Assembly: GCA_945949375.1 (NCBI GenBank)
Contig: CAMFEN010000016.1
Coordinates: 1 to 12,106, forward strand
Source: an uncultured Bacteroidales bacterium
Lineage (GTDB): Bacteria > Bacteroidota > Bacteroidia > Bacteroidales > Paludibacteraceae
DNA: 12,106 bases
Reading direction: 5' to 3'
Positions 5,288-12,106 of this stretch are shown here, piece after piece. The notes under the pieces were generated by a model. The model was not told the origin of the DNA, did no database searches, and worked only from the letters and a program-made list of their open reading frames with translations. The stretch's first letter is position 1. The number at the start of each line of letters is the position of its first letter. Both the position numbers and the translations under genes were made by a program.

Positions 5288-6115
5288 ATGAAAAAAGTAT
5301 TTGCAACCCTTACCGTGCTCGCAATGCTCGCTTTCGGCAGCAATGTTGCATTGGCACAAGAGGAAGCTGCTCCTGCTCAAGAGGCAGCTGTAGAAACTGT
5401 TGACGAAGCAGTCGCTCCTGCGGCTGAAGTGGTTGAAGAGGCTGCTCCCGCTGAGGAGGAGGCTACTGGTCTCGTGGCTCTTCACAAAACACTGAAAACC
5501 AAATTTATTGAGGGTGGTGCAGGCTTCATGGCTGCTACTTTGCTCTGCTTGGTGTTTGGTTTGGCTCTCTGCATCGAGCGTATTATCTATCTGTCGCTGT
5601 CGAAAACTAACACCAAGGTGCTGCTTGCAAAGGTAGAGAAAGCCCTGAACGAAGGCGGCATTGAGGCGGCTTTAGACGTTTGCCGTAATACACGCGGTCC
5701 CGTTGCAAGTATCTTCTATCAGGGTCTAAGCCGCTACAACGAGGGCGTTGACGTAGTAGAAAAGACGGTTGCTTCCTACGGTGGCGTACAGCTCGGTCTG
5801 CTTGAGAAGAACCTCTCTTGGATCTCCCTCTTCATCTCTATCGCTCCGTCCTTGGGATTCTTGGGTACCATCATCGGTATGATCGCAGCATTCGATAAGA
5901 TTCAACAAGTAGGTGATATCTCGGCTACTGTCGTTGCCGGTGGTATCAAAGTCGCTCTGTTGACCACCCTCCTCGGTTTGATCATCGCTATCGTACTCCA
6001 ATTGTTCTACAACTATATCCTCAGCCTTATCGAGGGGCTCGTTAACGAAATGGAGGATTCTTCCATTAGCCTCCTTGACCTCGTTGTTGAGTTCGACAAG
6101 AAGCAGGCAAAATAA
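5288..6115 (+). CDS. exbB: MotA/TolQ/ExbB proton channel family protein with signal peptide
   Basis: The protein has 275 residues. ExbB forms the pentameric inner-membrane channel which, with ExbD, uses the proton gradient to drive TonB-dependent uptake or Tol-Pal envelope work. Residues 1-23 look like a cleavable signal peptide ending ALA before Q24. Residues 24-60 are a low-complexity Ala/Glu/Pro segment, probably periplasmic. Membrane segments follow at about 80-103, 176-202 and 214-241. The hallmark SLGFLGTIIGMIAAF (188-202) and AGGIKVALLTTLLGLIIAI (217-235) carry the family's channel-lining Thr residues. The signal peptide plus acidic linker is an extended form, longer than the compact E. 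coli type. It is first in a four-gene operon; an upstream promoter is not seen unless it reads through from the tRNA. Confidence 0.93.
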   Translation: MKKVFATLTVLAMLAFGSNVALAQEEAAPAQEAAVETVDEAVAPAAEVVEEAAPAEEEATGLVALHKTLKTKFIEGGAGFMAATLLCLVFGLALCIERIIYLSLSKTNTKVLLAKVEKALNEGGIEAALDVCRNTRGPVASIFYQGLSRYNEGVDVVEKTVASYGGVQLGLLEKNLSWISLFISIAPSLGFLGTIIGMIAAFDKIQQVGDISATVVAGGIKVALLTTLLGLIIAIVLQLFYNYILSLIEGLVNEMEDSSISLLDLVVEFDKKQAK

Positions 6116-6197
6116 ATAACGAATTTCAATGCAGAGACTCCTTACTGCCATTGGAACTTTTAGAACCATTGTAAAACTATAAAAGTATATTCGTTAT
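6116..6197 (+). promoter_or_regulatory. Structured intercistronic leader between exbB and the next gene
   Basis: ATAACGAAT (6116-6124) is a perfect complement of ATTCGTTAT (6189-6197), whose last two bases are the A and T of the next start codon. Inside it, CAATGCAG (6127-6134) pairs with CTGCCATTG (6145-6153) with one bulged C, extendable outward by three pairs. Folding would place the downstream start in a stem. This could adjust the output of the second gene relative to exbB, or protect the exbB mRNA 3' end. Confidence 0.5.
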
Positions 6198-6672
6198 GAA
6201 AAACTATAAATTATTGCCTAAAATTACCCTTTGGGTGCTCCTTATCATAGGTGTCATCTTCTCGGTGATGTTCTATGCAGGAGGCTCCGCAGGTACCCAC
6301 GAGGTGGCAGGCGACTTCTTGGACATCCCAAAATTCTCTGACCTCTTCCTCGCTTGGAACTATATCCTCCTCGCTATCGTCATCGTGGTTACCCTCGGCG
6401 TAGTGATTGGTGAGTTCGTCAAGAACTGCAAGTACGATAAGAAAAAAGCCATTGTTTCCCTCTGCGTTGTCTTGGGATTCGTCGCACTCATTGCACTCTG
6501 CTGGTTCTTGGGTAGCCCCGAGAAAATTGAAATCGTTGGTTATGAAGGTACCGACAACCAAGGCTTTATGGCACAGTTGAGCGACGCAATCATCTATCTG
6601 TGCTACATCCTTGCCGGTGGAACGATCATCTCCATGATTGGCGGACTCATTTATACTCGTACACTCAAGTAA
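6196..6672 (+). CDS. Four-helix membrane protein of unknown function in the exb operon
   Basis: The 158-residue protein has four hydrophobic helices at about 8-28, 53-74, 84-106 and 129-153, with a basic loop (KNCKYDKKK, 77-84) between helices 2 and 3 and longer loops after helices 1 and 3. I recognise no catalytic motif and know no named domain for it. Its place between exbB and exbD, 32 nt before exbD, says it is co-expressed with the proton channel. An accessory or assembly factor of the ExbB-ExbD complex is an inference from position only. From memory, similar small membrane proteins occur at this place in other Bacteroidales. The start is the first ATG after an A-rich leader and gives a Lys-rich N terminus before helix 1. 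Confidence 0.85.
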   Translation: MKNYKLLPKITLWVLLIIGVIFSVMFYAGGSAGTHEVAGDFLDIPKFSDLFLAWNYILLAIVIVVTLGVVIGEFVKNCKYDKKKAIVSLCVVLGFVALIALCWFLGSPEKIEIVGYEGTDNQGFMAQLSDAIIYLCYILAGGTIISMIGGLIYTRTLK

Positions 6673-6704
6673 TTTGGTAACTCCCTAAATTTGACAAATT
6701 AGTC

Positions 6705-7286
6705 ATGGCAAAGAAAATCCCACAGATAAATGCCTCTTCAATGGCGGATATCTCTTTCTTGCTATTGATATTCTTCTTGGTTACCACCAGTATGGATGTC
6801 AACCAAGGTTTGGCACGACGTCTGCCCGCACCCGTTCCACCCGACCAAAAAGTCGAGAACACGGATATCAACAAACGTAACCTGATGGTCGTAAAGATCA
6901 ACTCGGCGAACCAGTTGATGGTGCAAGGACAACTGCTGGATGTCAAGCAATTGAGAGCTAAAGCCAAAGAGTTTATCAAGAACGAGAACGACGATGCTAC
7001 ATTGCCCAAACTCGTGGAGGAGGATTTCGGTGAGCCTATCGGTGTAGTCAAATATACCAAAGACCACGTGATCTCCGTACAAAACGATGTGGATACGCAA
7101 TACCAAGCATACCTCGACGTTCAGAACGAACTTGTAGCGGCATACAACGAACTGCGTGACGAATGCGCACGCCAGTATTTCCACAAAGGCTACGCCGAGT
7201 TGGACGAGGATCAACAGAAGCAAGTGCAAAAAGTCTATCCTCAGAAAATTTCCGAGGCTGAGCCGAAAAACTATGGAGGAGAATAA
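6705..7286 (+). CDS. exbD: ExbD/TolR family protein, first copy (long form)
   Basis: The protein has 193 residues; typical ExbD is about 140. A short cytoplasmic N terminus leads into one membrane helix (about 16-30, SFLLLIFFLVTTSM) preceded by MADIS; D15 is the conserved, proton-carrying Asp of the family. The periplasmic part includes the common KNNLxxVKIN-like strand (NLMVVKINSANQLMVQGQLL). An additional charged, coiled-coil-like C-terminal region (about 120-193) is rich in Glu, Gln and Lys. With ExbB it should convert proton flux into movement of a periplasmic partner. The next exbD starts 2 nt after this stop, and a GGAGGAG run at the end of this gene serves as its SD, so the two copies are probably translationally coupled. 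Confidence 0.92.
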   Translation: MAKKIPQINASSMADISFLLLIFFLVTTSMDVNQGLARRLPAPVPPDQKVENTDINKRNLMVVKINSANQLMVQGQLLDVKQLRAKAKEFIKNENDDATLPKLVEEDFGEPIGVVKYTKDHVISVQNDVDTQYQAYLDVQNELVAAYNELRDECARQYFHKGYAELDEDQQKQVQKVYPQKISEAEPKNYGGE

Positions 7287-7288
7287 CT

Positions 7289-7759
7289 ATGGCAAAGATT
7301 CGTAGAAATGACAAGCGCGAGATGCCTGCTCTCAACACATCTTCGTTGCCCGATATCATCTTCATGCTCTTGTTCTTCTTTATGTCCGTAACCTCTATGA
7401 AGGAAGTTTCCTACAAGGTACAATTCAAAGTACCACAGGCTACGGAGTTGGTGAAGTTGGAAAAGAAATCACTCGTGCGCTACATCTACGTAGGTACACC
7501 TACCGCAGAGTTCCGCAAACAGTATGGAGCAGAAACACGTATCCAGTTAGATGATGCCTTTGCTGAGACCAACGAGATTGGTGAATACATCGTCAACGAG
7601 CGTTCTTCGATGAAAGAGCAAGACCAAGGTCTGATGACCGTATCTATCAAAGCTGACAAAGAAACGCGAATGGGTGTTATTGCTGACATCAAGCAAGAAC
7701 TCCGTCGTGCTTACGCACTCAAAATCAGTTACGCTTCTACACAACGTACCAGTTTCTAA
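7289..7759 (+). CDS. exbD: ExbD/TolR family protein, second copy
   Basis: The 156-residue protein shares little sequence with the first copy but keeps the family layout: a basic N terminus (KIRRNDKREMPALNTSS), the LPDIIFMLLFFFMSVTSM helix at about 20-37 with conserved Asp at D22, then a periplasmic domain with the late strand QGLMTVSIKADKETRMGVIADIKQELRRA. Two different ExbDs behind one ExbB is common in Bacteroidetes, so the natural reading is a mixed ExbD dimer inside the ExbB ring. No tonB or porin follows in the operon. A strong hairpin terminator lies 20 nt after the stop. Confidence 0.92.
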   Translation: MAKIRRNDKREMPALNTSSLPDIIFMLLFFFMSVTSMKEVSYKVQFKVPQATELVKLEKKSLVRYIYVGTPTAEFRKQYGAETRIQLDDAFAETNEIGEYIVNERSSMKEQDQGLMTVSIKADKETRMGVIADIKQELRRAYALKISYASTQRTSF

Positions 7760-7778
7760 TACATATATAGAAATAATC

Positions 7779-7824
7779 AATTACAACAGACGGCTATCAT
7801 ATCAGATAGCCGTCTGTTGTAATT
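7779..7824 (+). terminator. Strong hairpin terminator after the exb operon
   Basis: Twenty-base perfect arms (7779-7798 and 7805-7824) enclose the 6-nt loop ATATCA. The stem has a GC-rich inner part and AATTAC/GTAATT at its base, followed by TTATTATG-type T-rich sequence. It separates the exb operon from the TetR-efflux operon. Confidence 0.88.
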
Positions 7825-8028
7825 ATTATGCGTGTTATTATTAGGCTGCTGTGCACAGCAATAATTCCTATTACCTCTAAATGATCTCCCACGACAATTG
7901 CATCTTTCTGCCAAAAATTGTCCAAATAGAAAAAATAGTGTACGTGGAAACTTAAAAAGTAATAAAGTTTCCGATTTTTATGTTATGTAACATACTTTGG
8001 CACGGTTATTGTCATTGATGAACTCGGT
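7825..8028 (+). promoter_or_regulatory. Regulatory region upstream of the TetR gene, with three inverted repeats
   Basis: Three inverted repeats occur: TGCTGTGCACAGCA (7847-7860, perfect 14-nt palindrome), GGAAACTT/AAGTTTCC (7946-7953 and 7965-7972, 11-nt gap), and TATGTTA-TG-TAACATA (7979-7994). The last has the size and symmetry of a TetR-family operator. TACTTTG at 7993-7999 overlaps its right edge and resembles a -7 box with one base missing from the TAnnTTTG spacing. An operator on the -7 box would allow autorepression; this is inferred. Confidence 0.6.
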
Positions 8029-8631
8029 ATGACTGATATGAAAGAAGAGATATTGAAAGTGGCGGCAGAGAAGATGCAGAATGTCGGTATTCGCTCATTA
8101 TCGATAGATGACATTTGCAGGCTGCTGGGCATGAGCAAGAAGACTTTTTATGTCTATTTTGAGACAAAAGAGATGCTGGTGGAAGAAATCCTACGGCGAC
8201 AAGAGCAATCGTTGACGGATGCTGTAACTCGTTCGGCAGAAGGCAAGACCATAGCACAACTTGTAGCGAATTGGATTCGGTCGGCACCTATCTTGAAACA
8301 ACATATGCAGACACCGCCCCTGCTCTACGACCTAAAGAAGTACTATCCGCAGCAGTTTGAGCAACACCAACAGAACCTGCATACGTGGATTTGCCGTTTC
8401 TTAGAGCGTCTGCTATCGAAAGGTATAGAAGAAGGCTTCTTTCGAGCGGACATAGATGTACCCACCACGGCGCTGTTTATTGCAACCATACACCACCACA
8501 TGGTGAATGCTGCCTTAGAACATCCGGAGCAAAGCGAAGACCTGCGACGTATCAACCATCAAGCCATGGACATCATCATGAGAGGTGTGCTGACGCAGGA
8601 AGGGATGAACCAATTAAAAAATAATGAATAA
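8029..8631 (+). CDS. TetR/AcrR family transcriptional regulator
   Basis: The protein has 200 residues, normal for the family. The N-terminal DNA-binding domain covers about residues 1-50, with the helix-turn-helix at 25-44 (LSIDDICRLLGMSKKTFYVYF), matching the TetR pattern that ends in YxYFxxKE. The rest is the variable, helical ligand-binding and dimerisation domain. Ligand and targets cannot be read from the sequence. It sits just upstream of a TolC-adaptor-RND set on the same strand, and its leader holds a palindrome, so local control of the pump plus autoregulation is the best inference. ATG at 8029 is used; ATG at 8038 (MKEEILK) is equally possible and neither has a clear SD. The stop codon lies in an AATAAAG heptamer repeat. 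Confidence 0.92.
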   Translation: MTDMKEEILKVAAEKMQNVGIRSLSIDDICRLLGMSKKTFYVYFETKEMLVEEILRRQEQSLTDAVTRSAEGKTIAQLVANWIRSAPILKQHMQTPPLLYDLKKYYPQQFEQHQQNLHTWICRFLERLLSKGIEEGFFRADIDVPTTALFIATIHHHMVNAALEHPEQSEDLRRINHQAMDIIMRGVLTQEGMNQLKNNE

Positions 8632-8640
8632 AGAATAAAG
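8620..8640 (+). repeat. AATAAAG heptamer repeat at the TetR stop
   Basis: AATAATG, AATAAAG, AATAAAG: three 7-nt units, the first with one change. The TetR stop (8629-8631) is inside it. Confidence 0.8.
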
Positions 8641-8671
8641 CGCAATACGGCTATTCAAAACTAATTAGTCC

Positions 8672-8694
8672 TTCATCCTTTATCCTTTATCCTT
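8672..8694 (+). repeat. TTTATCC heptamer repeat upstream of the efflux operon
   Basis: TTCATCC, TTTATCC, TTTATCC, then TT: 3.3 copies at 7-bp period, in the 106-nt gap between the TetR gene and the TolC-family gene. No clear TAnnTTTG promoter box is seen in this gap. Confidence 0.85.
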
Positions 8695-8737
8695 GCTCCA
8701 AATAAATATACTAACCCAAACTATATAATTTTAAACA

Positions 8738-10087
8738 ATGAAGAAACAATTATTTTCAGTACTGTTGCTTGCGCTGATGGTGAGTGCAAGTGCAGTGGCA
8801 GAAGACCATGTGATGGCGGCAACGCGTCCTGCGCCGAAGCGCGACGTGCCTGCGGAGTTGAGCCTGAGCGTGGAGGAAGCACAGAACTATGCGGTAGAGA
8901 CCAATCGGTCGCTACGCAACTCGAGTATGGCTATCCAAGAGGCGTATGCTCAGCGTTGGCAGACGATAGCACAGATGTTGCCGCAGGCGGATTTCTCGTG
9001 GCAGTTGCAGACGATGTTGGATACCGCTGGCAATGTGTATAAGATGAACTTTGGCGGTGCCTCGATGAGTTTGCCGAATAGCACGATAGGAATCTCCGCC
9101 TCGATAGGTATCAACGGGCAAGCTGTAGTCGGTGCATTGCTGAACAATGTGGCGATAGATATGCAGAAACTGGCTTACGAGCAGAACGAGTTGGATTTGC
9201 GTGCAAACGTGGTGTCGTCGTATGCATCGGTGCTGGTGATGCGCGATATCGTTACGCTGTTGGATAGTTCGCTTAGCAACGTGGAGCGTTTGGCAGAGAT
9301 GACGCAGCGTTCGGTAGATGTGGGTGCCGCAGAGCAGACCACCGCAGACCAAATCAAGGTGCGTGTGAATGCGCTGAAGAACAGCATCAACAGCAACAAG
9401 CGGAATGTGGTGCTGGCGGAAAACTCGCTGAAAGTGCTGCTGGATGTGCCGGTGGAGACGCAACTGACGCTTTCGACGACGCTGGACGATATGCTCTCGG
9501 CGGAGCAGGTGCTGAACTTGTTGGGCGAGGAGTTTGTGCTGGAGAACAATGTATCGTATCGTCAGTTGGAGAAGAATGTGGATTTGGCAAAGAAGAATGT
9601 GCATATGGCAGCCTGGGCATACGGTCCGACCGTGGGCGTGGGCTACCAATACTCTCAGAAAGGCAATATCCCGCCGCAAGATGGCTTCCAATTCAACATG
9701 CAGCCGCCTCATGTTGTGGCAGTGAGCGTAACAATGCCGCTATGGTCATCGGGCAAGCGTGCGGCAGGAGTAACGGAGAAGAAGATTGCGTTGGAGAAAG
9801 CCCGCAACACGCTGGCAGAGACCACTGACCAACTTGGTATTCAGAACCAGCAATTGCGGTTTAACCTGCAGAACGCCTATGAGACCTACCTGAATGAGAA
9901 AGAGAACATTGATGTAACGCAGCGTGTGTTCCACTCGACGACGAACAAATATCAGTACGGAGCGACCTCGAACCTTGAATTGGTGAACGCGAGCAACGAT
10001 GTGATTAGCGCACAATCGACCTATGTGCAGGCTGTGCTGACGCTGGTGAACGCAGAACTGGAACTATCGAAATTCTTGAATAAGTAA
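8738..10087 (+). CDS. TolC-family outer-membrane efflux protein
   Basis: The protein has 449 residues with a signal peptide at 1-21 (KKQLFSVLLLALMVSASAVA). It has the two-repeat outer-membrane-efflux-protein layout: LSLSVEEAQNYAVETNRSLRNS near residue 42 is the usual start of repeat 1, and long alpha-helical, Gln/Asn/Glu-rich segments cover about 140-260 and 350-445, with the strand segments between. The ending NLELVNASNDVISAQSTYVQAVLTLVNAELELSKFLNK is typical of the family's last helix. A trimer would form the outer-membrane channel and periplasmic tunnel for the RND pump encoded downstream. The adaptor gene starts 21 nt after it, so one operon. Third codon positions favour G clearly more than in genes left of the tRNA. 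Confidence 0.92.
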   Translation: MKKQLFSVLLLALMVSASAVAEDHVMAATRPAPKRDVPAELSLSVEEAQNYAVETNRSLRNSSMAIQEAYAQRWQTIAQMLPQADFSWQLQTMLDTAGNVYKMNFGGASMSLPNSTIGISASIGINGQAVVGALLNNVAIDMQKLAYEQNELDLRANVVSSYASVLVMRDIVTLLDSSLSNVERLAEMTQRSVDVGAAEQTTADQIKVRVNALKNSINSNKRNVVLAENSLKVLLDVPVETQLTLSTTLDDMLSAEQVLNLLGEEFVLENNVSYRQLEKNVDLAKKNVHMAAWAYGPTVGVGYQYSQKGNIPPQDGFQFNMQPPHVVAVSVTMPLWSSGKRAAGVTEKKIALEKARNTLAETTDQLGIQNQQLRFNLQNAYETYLNEKENIDVTQRVFHSTTNKYQYGATSNLELVNASNDVISAQSTYVQAVLTLVNAELELSKFLNK

Positions 10088-10108
10088 ATTAAAACCCAAA
10101 CGAACAAT

Positions 10109-11119
10109 ATGAAGAAGATTAGTATTTTGGCGGCAGCCCTATTGATAATGGTGGGCTGCGGAAAACAACAAGAGGCTACTACCAGCGGTAGTGGCGAAGG
10201 CGAGCGCGTAGAGGTGGTGGAACTGACTACGCTGCACCCCCGTGAGATTCAGCGCGAGATAACCGTTTCTTCGAACCTACAAGGCTATGAGACGGTGAAT
10301 ATCGCTCCCTCGCTGACGGGCAAAATAGAGCATATCTATGTGGAAGTAGGTGATAAAGTGCGCAAGGGCGACTCGCTGGTGCGTATGGATCAACAGCAGT
10401 ACAAGACCACGGCATACACCATCGCCAACCTTGAGACCGAGATGCGTCGTATGGAGGGCTTGATTCAGACAGGGTCGGTGTCGCAACAGCAGTACGACCA
10501 GATGAAGTTGTCGCTCGATCAGACGAAAGAGAGCTATAAGTTCATGCGCACGAACACGTATGTGCAAGCGCCTTTCACGGGCGTTATCTCGGCGAAGAAC
10601 TACGAGGACGGTGAATTGTACGGCGGTCAGCCGATTGTGGTGCTGACGCAGGTAAACAAACTGAAGACACTGGTGGCTATTCCCGAGTCGTATATCCCGC
10701 AGGTGAAAGCAGGCATGCGCCTCTCGCTCCGCACGGAGGTGTATCCTGACCGTGAGTTCCCCGCTACGATAGAGGTGGTGTATCCGACGGTGGATGCAGC
10801 GAGCCATACGTTCCAAGTGAAAGTGGTAGTGAACAACGAGCAGGGGCTGCTCCGTCCGGGTATGTATGTCAACGCTACGCTCGGTTTGGGCAAGGCAACA
10901 GTGATTACCGCTCCCTATCAGGCAGTGCTGAAACTGATTGGTGCGAACGACCGCTATGTCTTTATCAACAACAACGGCTATGCACAGCGTGTATCGGTTG
11001 AGATGGGACAACGCTTCGGCGATGAGGTGGAGATTTCCGCACCGGAGATAGTAGAGGGCGTGGAACTCGTAACGAAAGGTGAGGCTCGTCTGGTGGATGG
11101 CGTGAAAATCAGATATTAA
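10109..11119 (+). CDS. RND efflux periplasmic adaptor lipoprotein (AcrA/MdtA-type membrane fusion protein)
   Basis: The protein has 336 residues. The N terminus is a lipoprotein signal: KKISILAAALLIMVGC with lipid-acceptor C17. Next come the barrel-sandwich (lipoyl-like) half motif PSLTGKIEHIYVEVGDKVRKGDSLVRMD, a short helical hairpin (about 95-148; a short coiled coil for the family), the second half VQAPFTGVISAKNYEDGELYGGQPIVVL, a beta-barrel domain, and a membrane-proximal domain with the usual LRPGMYVNATL. It links the inner-membrane pump to the TolC-like channel. It lies between the outer-membrane and pump genes with gaps of 21 and 19 nt. The substrate range of the pump cannot be told from the adaptor. 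Confidence 0.94.
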   Translation: MKKISILAAALLIMVGCGKQQEATTSGSGEGERVEVVELTTLHPREIQREITVSSNLQGYETVNIAPSLTGKIEHIYVEVGDKVRKGDSLVRMDQQQYKTTAYTIANLETEMRRMEGLIQTGSVSQQQYDQMKLSLDQTKESYKFMRTNTYVQAPFTGVISAKNYEDGELYGGQPIVVLTQVNKLKTLVAIPESYIPQVKAGMRLSLRTEVYPDREFPATIEVVYPTVDAASHTFQVKVVVNNEQGLLRPGMYVNATLGLGKATVITAPYQAVLKLIGANDRYVFINNNGYAQRVSVEMGQRFGDEVEISAPEIVEGVELVTKGEARLVDGVKIRY

Positions 11120-11138
11120 ACCTAAAAACGAAACTAAG

Positions 11139-12106
11139 ATGGCTATATATAAGACAGCGGTGCAAAAGCCCGTTACCACAGCCCTTATCTTCTTGGCTGT
11201 GATAGTGATAGGTGTGTTCAGTTACCTGCAACTGCCTATCGACCAGTTCCCTGAGATGGACCCGCCGTATGTAACGGTGATGACTACCTATCCGGGAGCA
11301 TCCGCCTCCGAGGTGGAGAGCAATGTTACCAAGGTGATGGAGAACTCGCTCAACTCGGTGGACCACTTGAAGGAACTGACCTCTAAATCAAAGGATAACA
11401 TCTCCTCGGTAACGATGGAGTTTGAGTGGGGGACCGACTTAGACGAGGTGCTCAACGATGTTCGCACCTATGTGGATATCGTGAAGGATAACCTGCCGGA
11501 CGGTTGCTCCAACCCTATTGTGTTGCGTCTGAGCACCAGCATGATGCCTGTGATTCAGTATGCTGTGATGGCTGGTGAGTCCTACCCCGCGCTGGATAAG
11601 TTGCTGGACGATGAGATTATCCCGCAGTTGAACCGCGTGGATGGTATTGGTAACCTTACCGTGTCCGGTGCACCTGACCGCTATGTGTATGTCTATCTCG
11701 ACCAGCAGAAACTCGATGCCTACGGACTGACCGTAGAGACGGTGGGGCAGATGATCTCCGCCAATAACCTGAACATGTCGTCCGGTACAGTGAAGTTAGC
11801 GAAAGAGCAATACCAGATGGAGGTACGCTCGGAGTACGCTTCCTCGGATGAGATAAACAATATCGTGGTAACCACTACGGCAGACGGTCGTCAGGTTTTT
11901 GTGCGCGATATTGCCACGGTGAAAGATACCATCAAGGAGTTGTCGCTGGATGAGAAGACCGATGGTCGCGAGTGCGCTCGTCTGATGGTAACCAAGCAGA
12001 CTGGCGCGAACACCGTGCAGATTTGTAAGGATGTGCGCAAAGAGATTGCCCGTATTCAAAAGACGCTGCCTTCGGATGTGCAGTTTAAGTTGATTTACGA
12101 CTCGTC
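11139..12106 (+). CDS. RND family efflux pump, AcrB/HAE1-type (5' part only)
   Basis: The frame is open from ATG 11139 to the window end, 322 full codons of a protein normally over 1000 residues. The N terminus AIYKTAVQKPVTTALIFLAVIVIGVFSYLQLPIDQFPEMDPPYVTV is the AcrB-type TM1 followed by the first porter strand. YPGASASEVESNVTKVMENSLNSV, the WGTDLDEVLNDVR segment, and GIGNLTVSGAPDRYVYVYLDQQKLDAYGLT are all standard porter-domain motifs of hydrophobe/amphiphile RND pumps. It should be the proton-driven pump of the tripartite system with the two genes before it. The proton-relay Asp residues of TM4 lie beyond the window, so activity cannot be judged. The start is 19 nt after the adaptor stop. 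Confidence 0.94.
   Translation, partial: MAIYKTAVQKPVTTALIFLAVIVIGVFSYLQLPIDQFPEMDPPYVTVMTTYPGASASEVESNVTKVMENSLNSVDHLKELTSKSKDNISSVTMEFEWGTDLDEVLNDVRTYVDIVKDNLPDGCSNPIVLRLSTSMMPVIQYAVMAGESYPALDKLLDDEIIPQLNRVDGIGNLTVSGAPDRYVYVYLDQQKLDAYGLTVETVGQMISANNLNMSSGTVKLAKEQYQMEVRSEYASSDEINNIVVTTTADGRQVFVRDIATVKDTIKELSLDEKTDGRECARLMVTKQTGANTVQICKDVRKEIARIQKTLPSDVQFKLIYDS

Noticed and set aside
6676..6702. Small inverted repeat AATTTG-A-CAAATT before the first exbD
   Set aside because: Arms of six AT-rich bases with a 1-nt loop are weak and expected by chance in such leaders.

Overview
The window reads as chromosomal DNA of a member of the Bacteroidetes, most likely order Bacteroidales. The reasons are the TTG-N19-TAnnTTTG promoters, the weak or absent Shine-Dalgarno sites with A-rich leaders, an ExbB-ExbD-ExbD operon of the Bacteroidetes type, and a long-form QueA-like protein. 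Every gene is on the + strand. The species cannot be named from this sequence.

Positions 1-4664 hold a housekeeping cluster: the 3' part of an FtsX/LolE-type ABC permease, a THUMP-domain rRNA methyltransferase (RlmL-like), a QueA-like tRNA ribosyltransferase-isomerase and a TatD-family metal-dependent hydrolase. Two genes in this block carry pieces of the same GC-rich palindromic repeat, read in the same frame. It forms the C-terminal tail of the methyltransferase and lies in an extra segment of about 60 residues inside TatD. Several gene junctions are built from 7-bp-period microsatellites that contain the stop codon.

Positions 4665-5166 have no protein gene but are dense in signals: a textbook promoter, two copies of a 35-nt AT-rich repeat made of helically phased 9-mers, and two full copies of a 119-bp unit that each carry a promoter-like box, an SD-ATG-3-codon mini-ORF and two hairpins. 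They lead into tRNA-Ser(GGA).

Positions 5288-7759 form a proton-channel operon that energises the outer membrane: ExbB with a signal peptide and Ala/Glu-rich linker, a four-helix membrane protein of unknown function, and two ExbD/TolR proteins. A 20-bp perfect hairpin closes it.

Positions 8029-12106 form a multidrug-efflux module: a TetR-family regulator behind a palindromic operator-like site, then a TolC-family outer-membrane protein, an AcrA-type lipoprotein adaptor and the start of an AcrB-type RND pump that runs off the window. The protein-coding content is ordinary. The unusual material is the repeat content: in-frame palindromic elements, heptamer microsatellites at gene junctions, and the promoter/hairpin array upstream of the tRNA.
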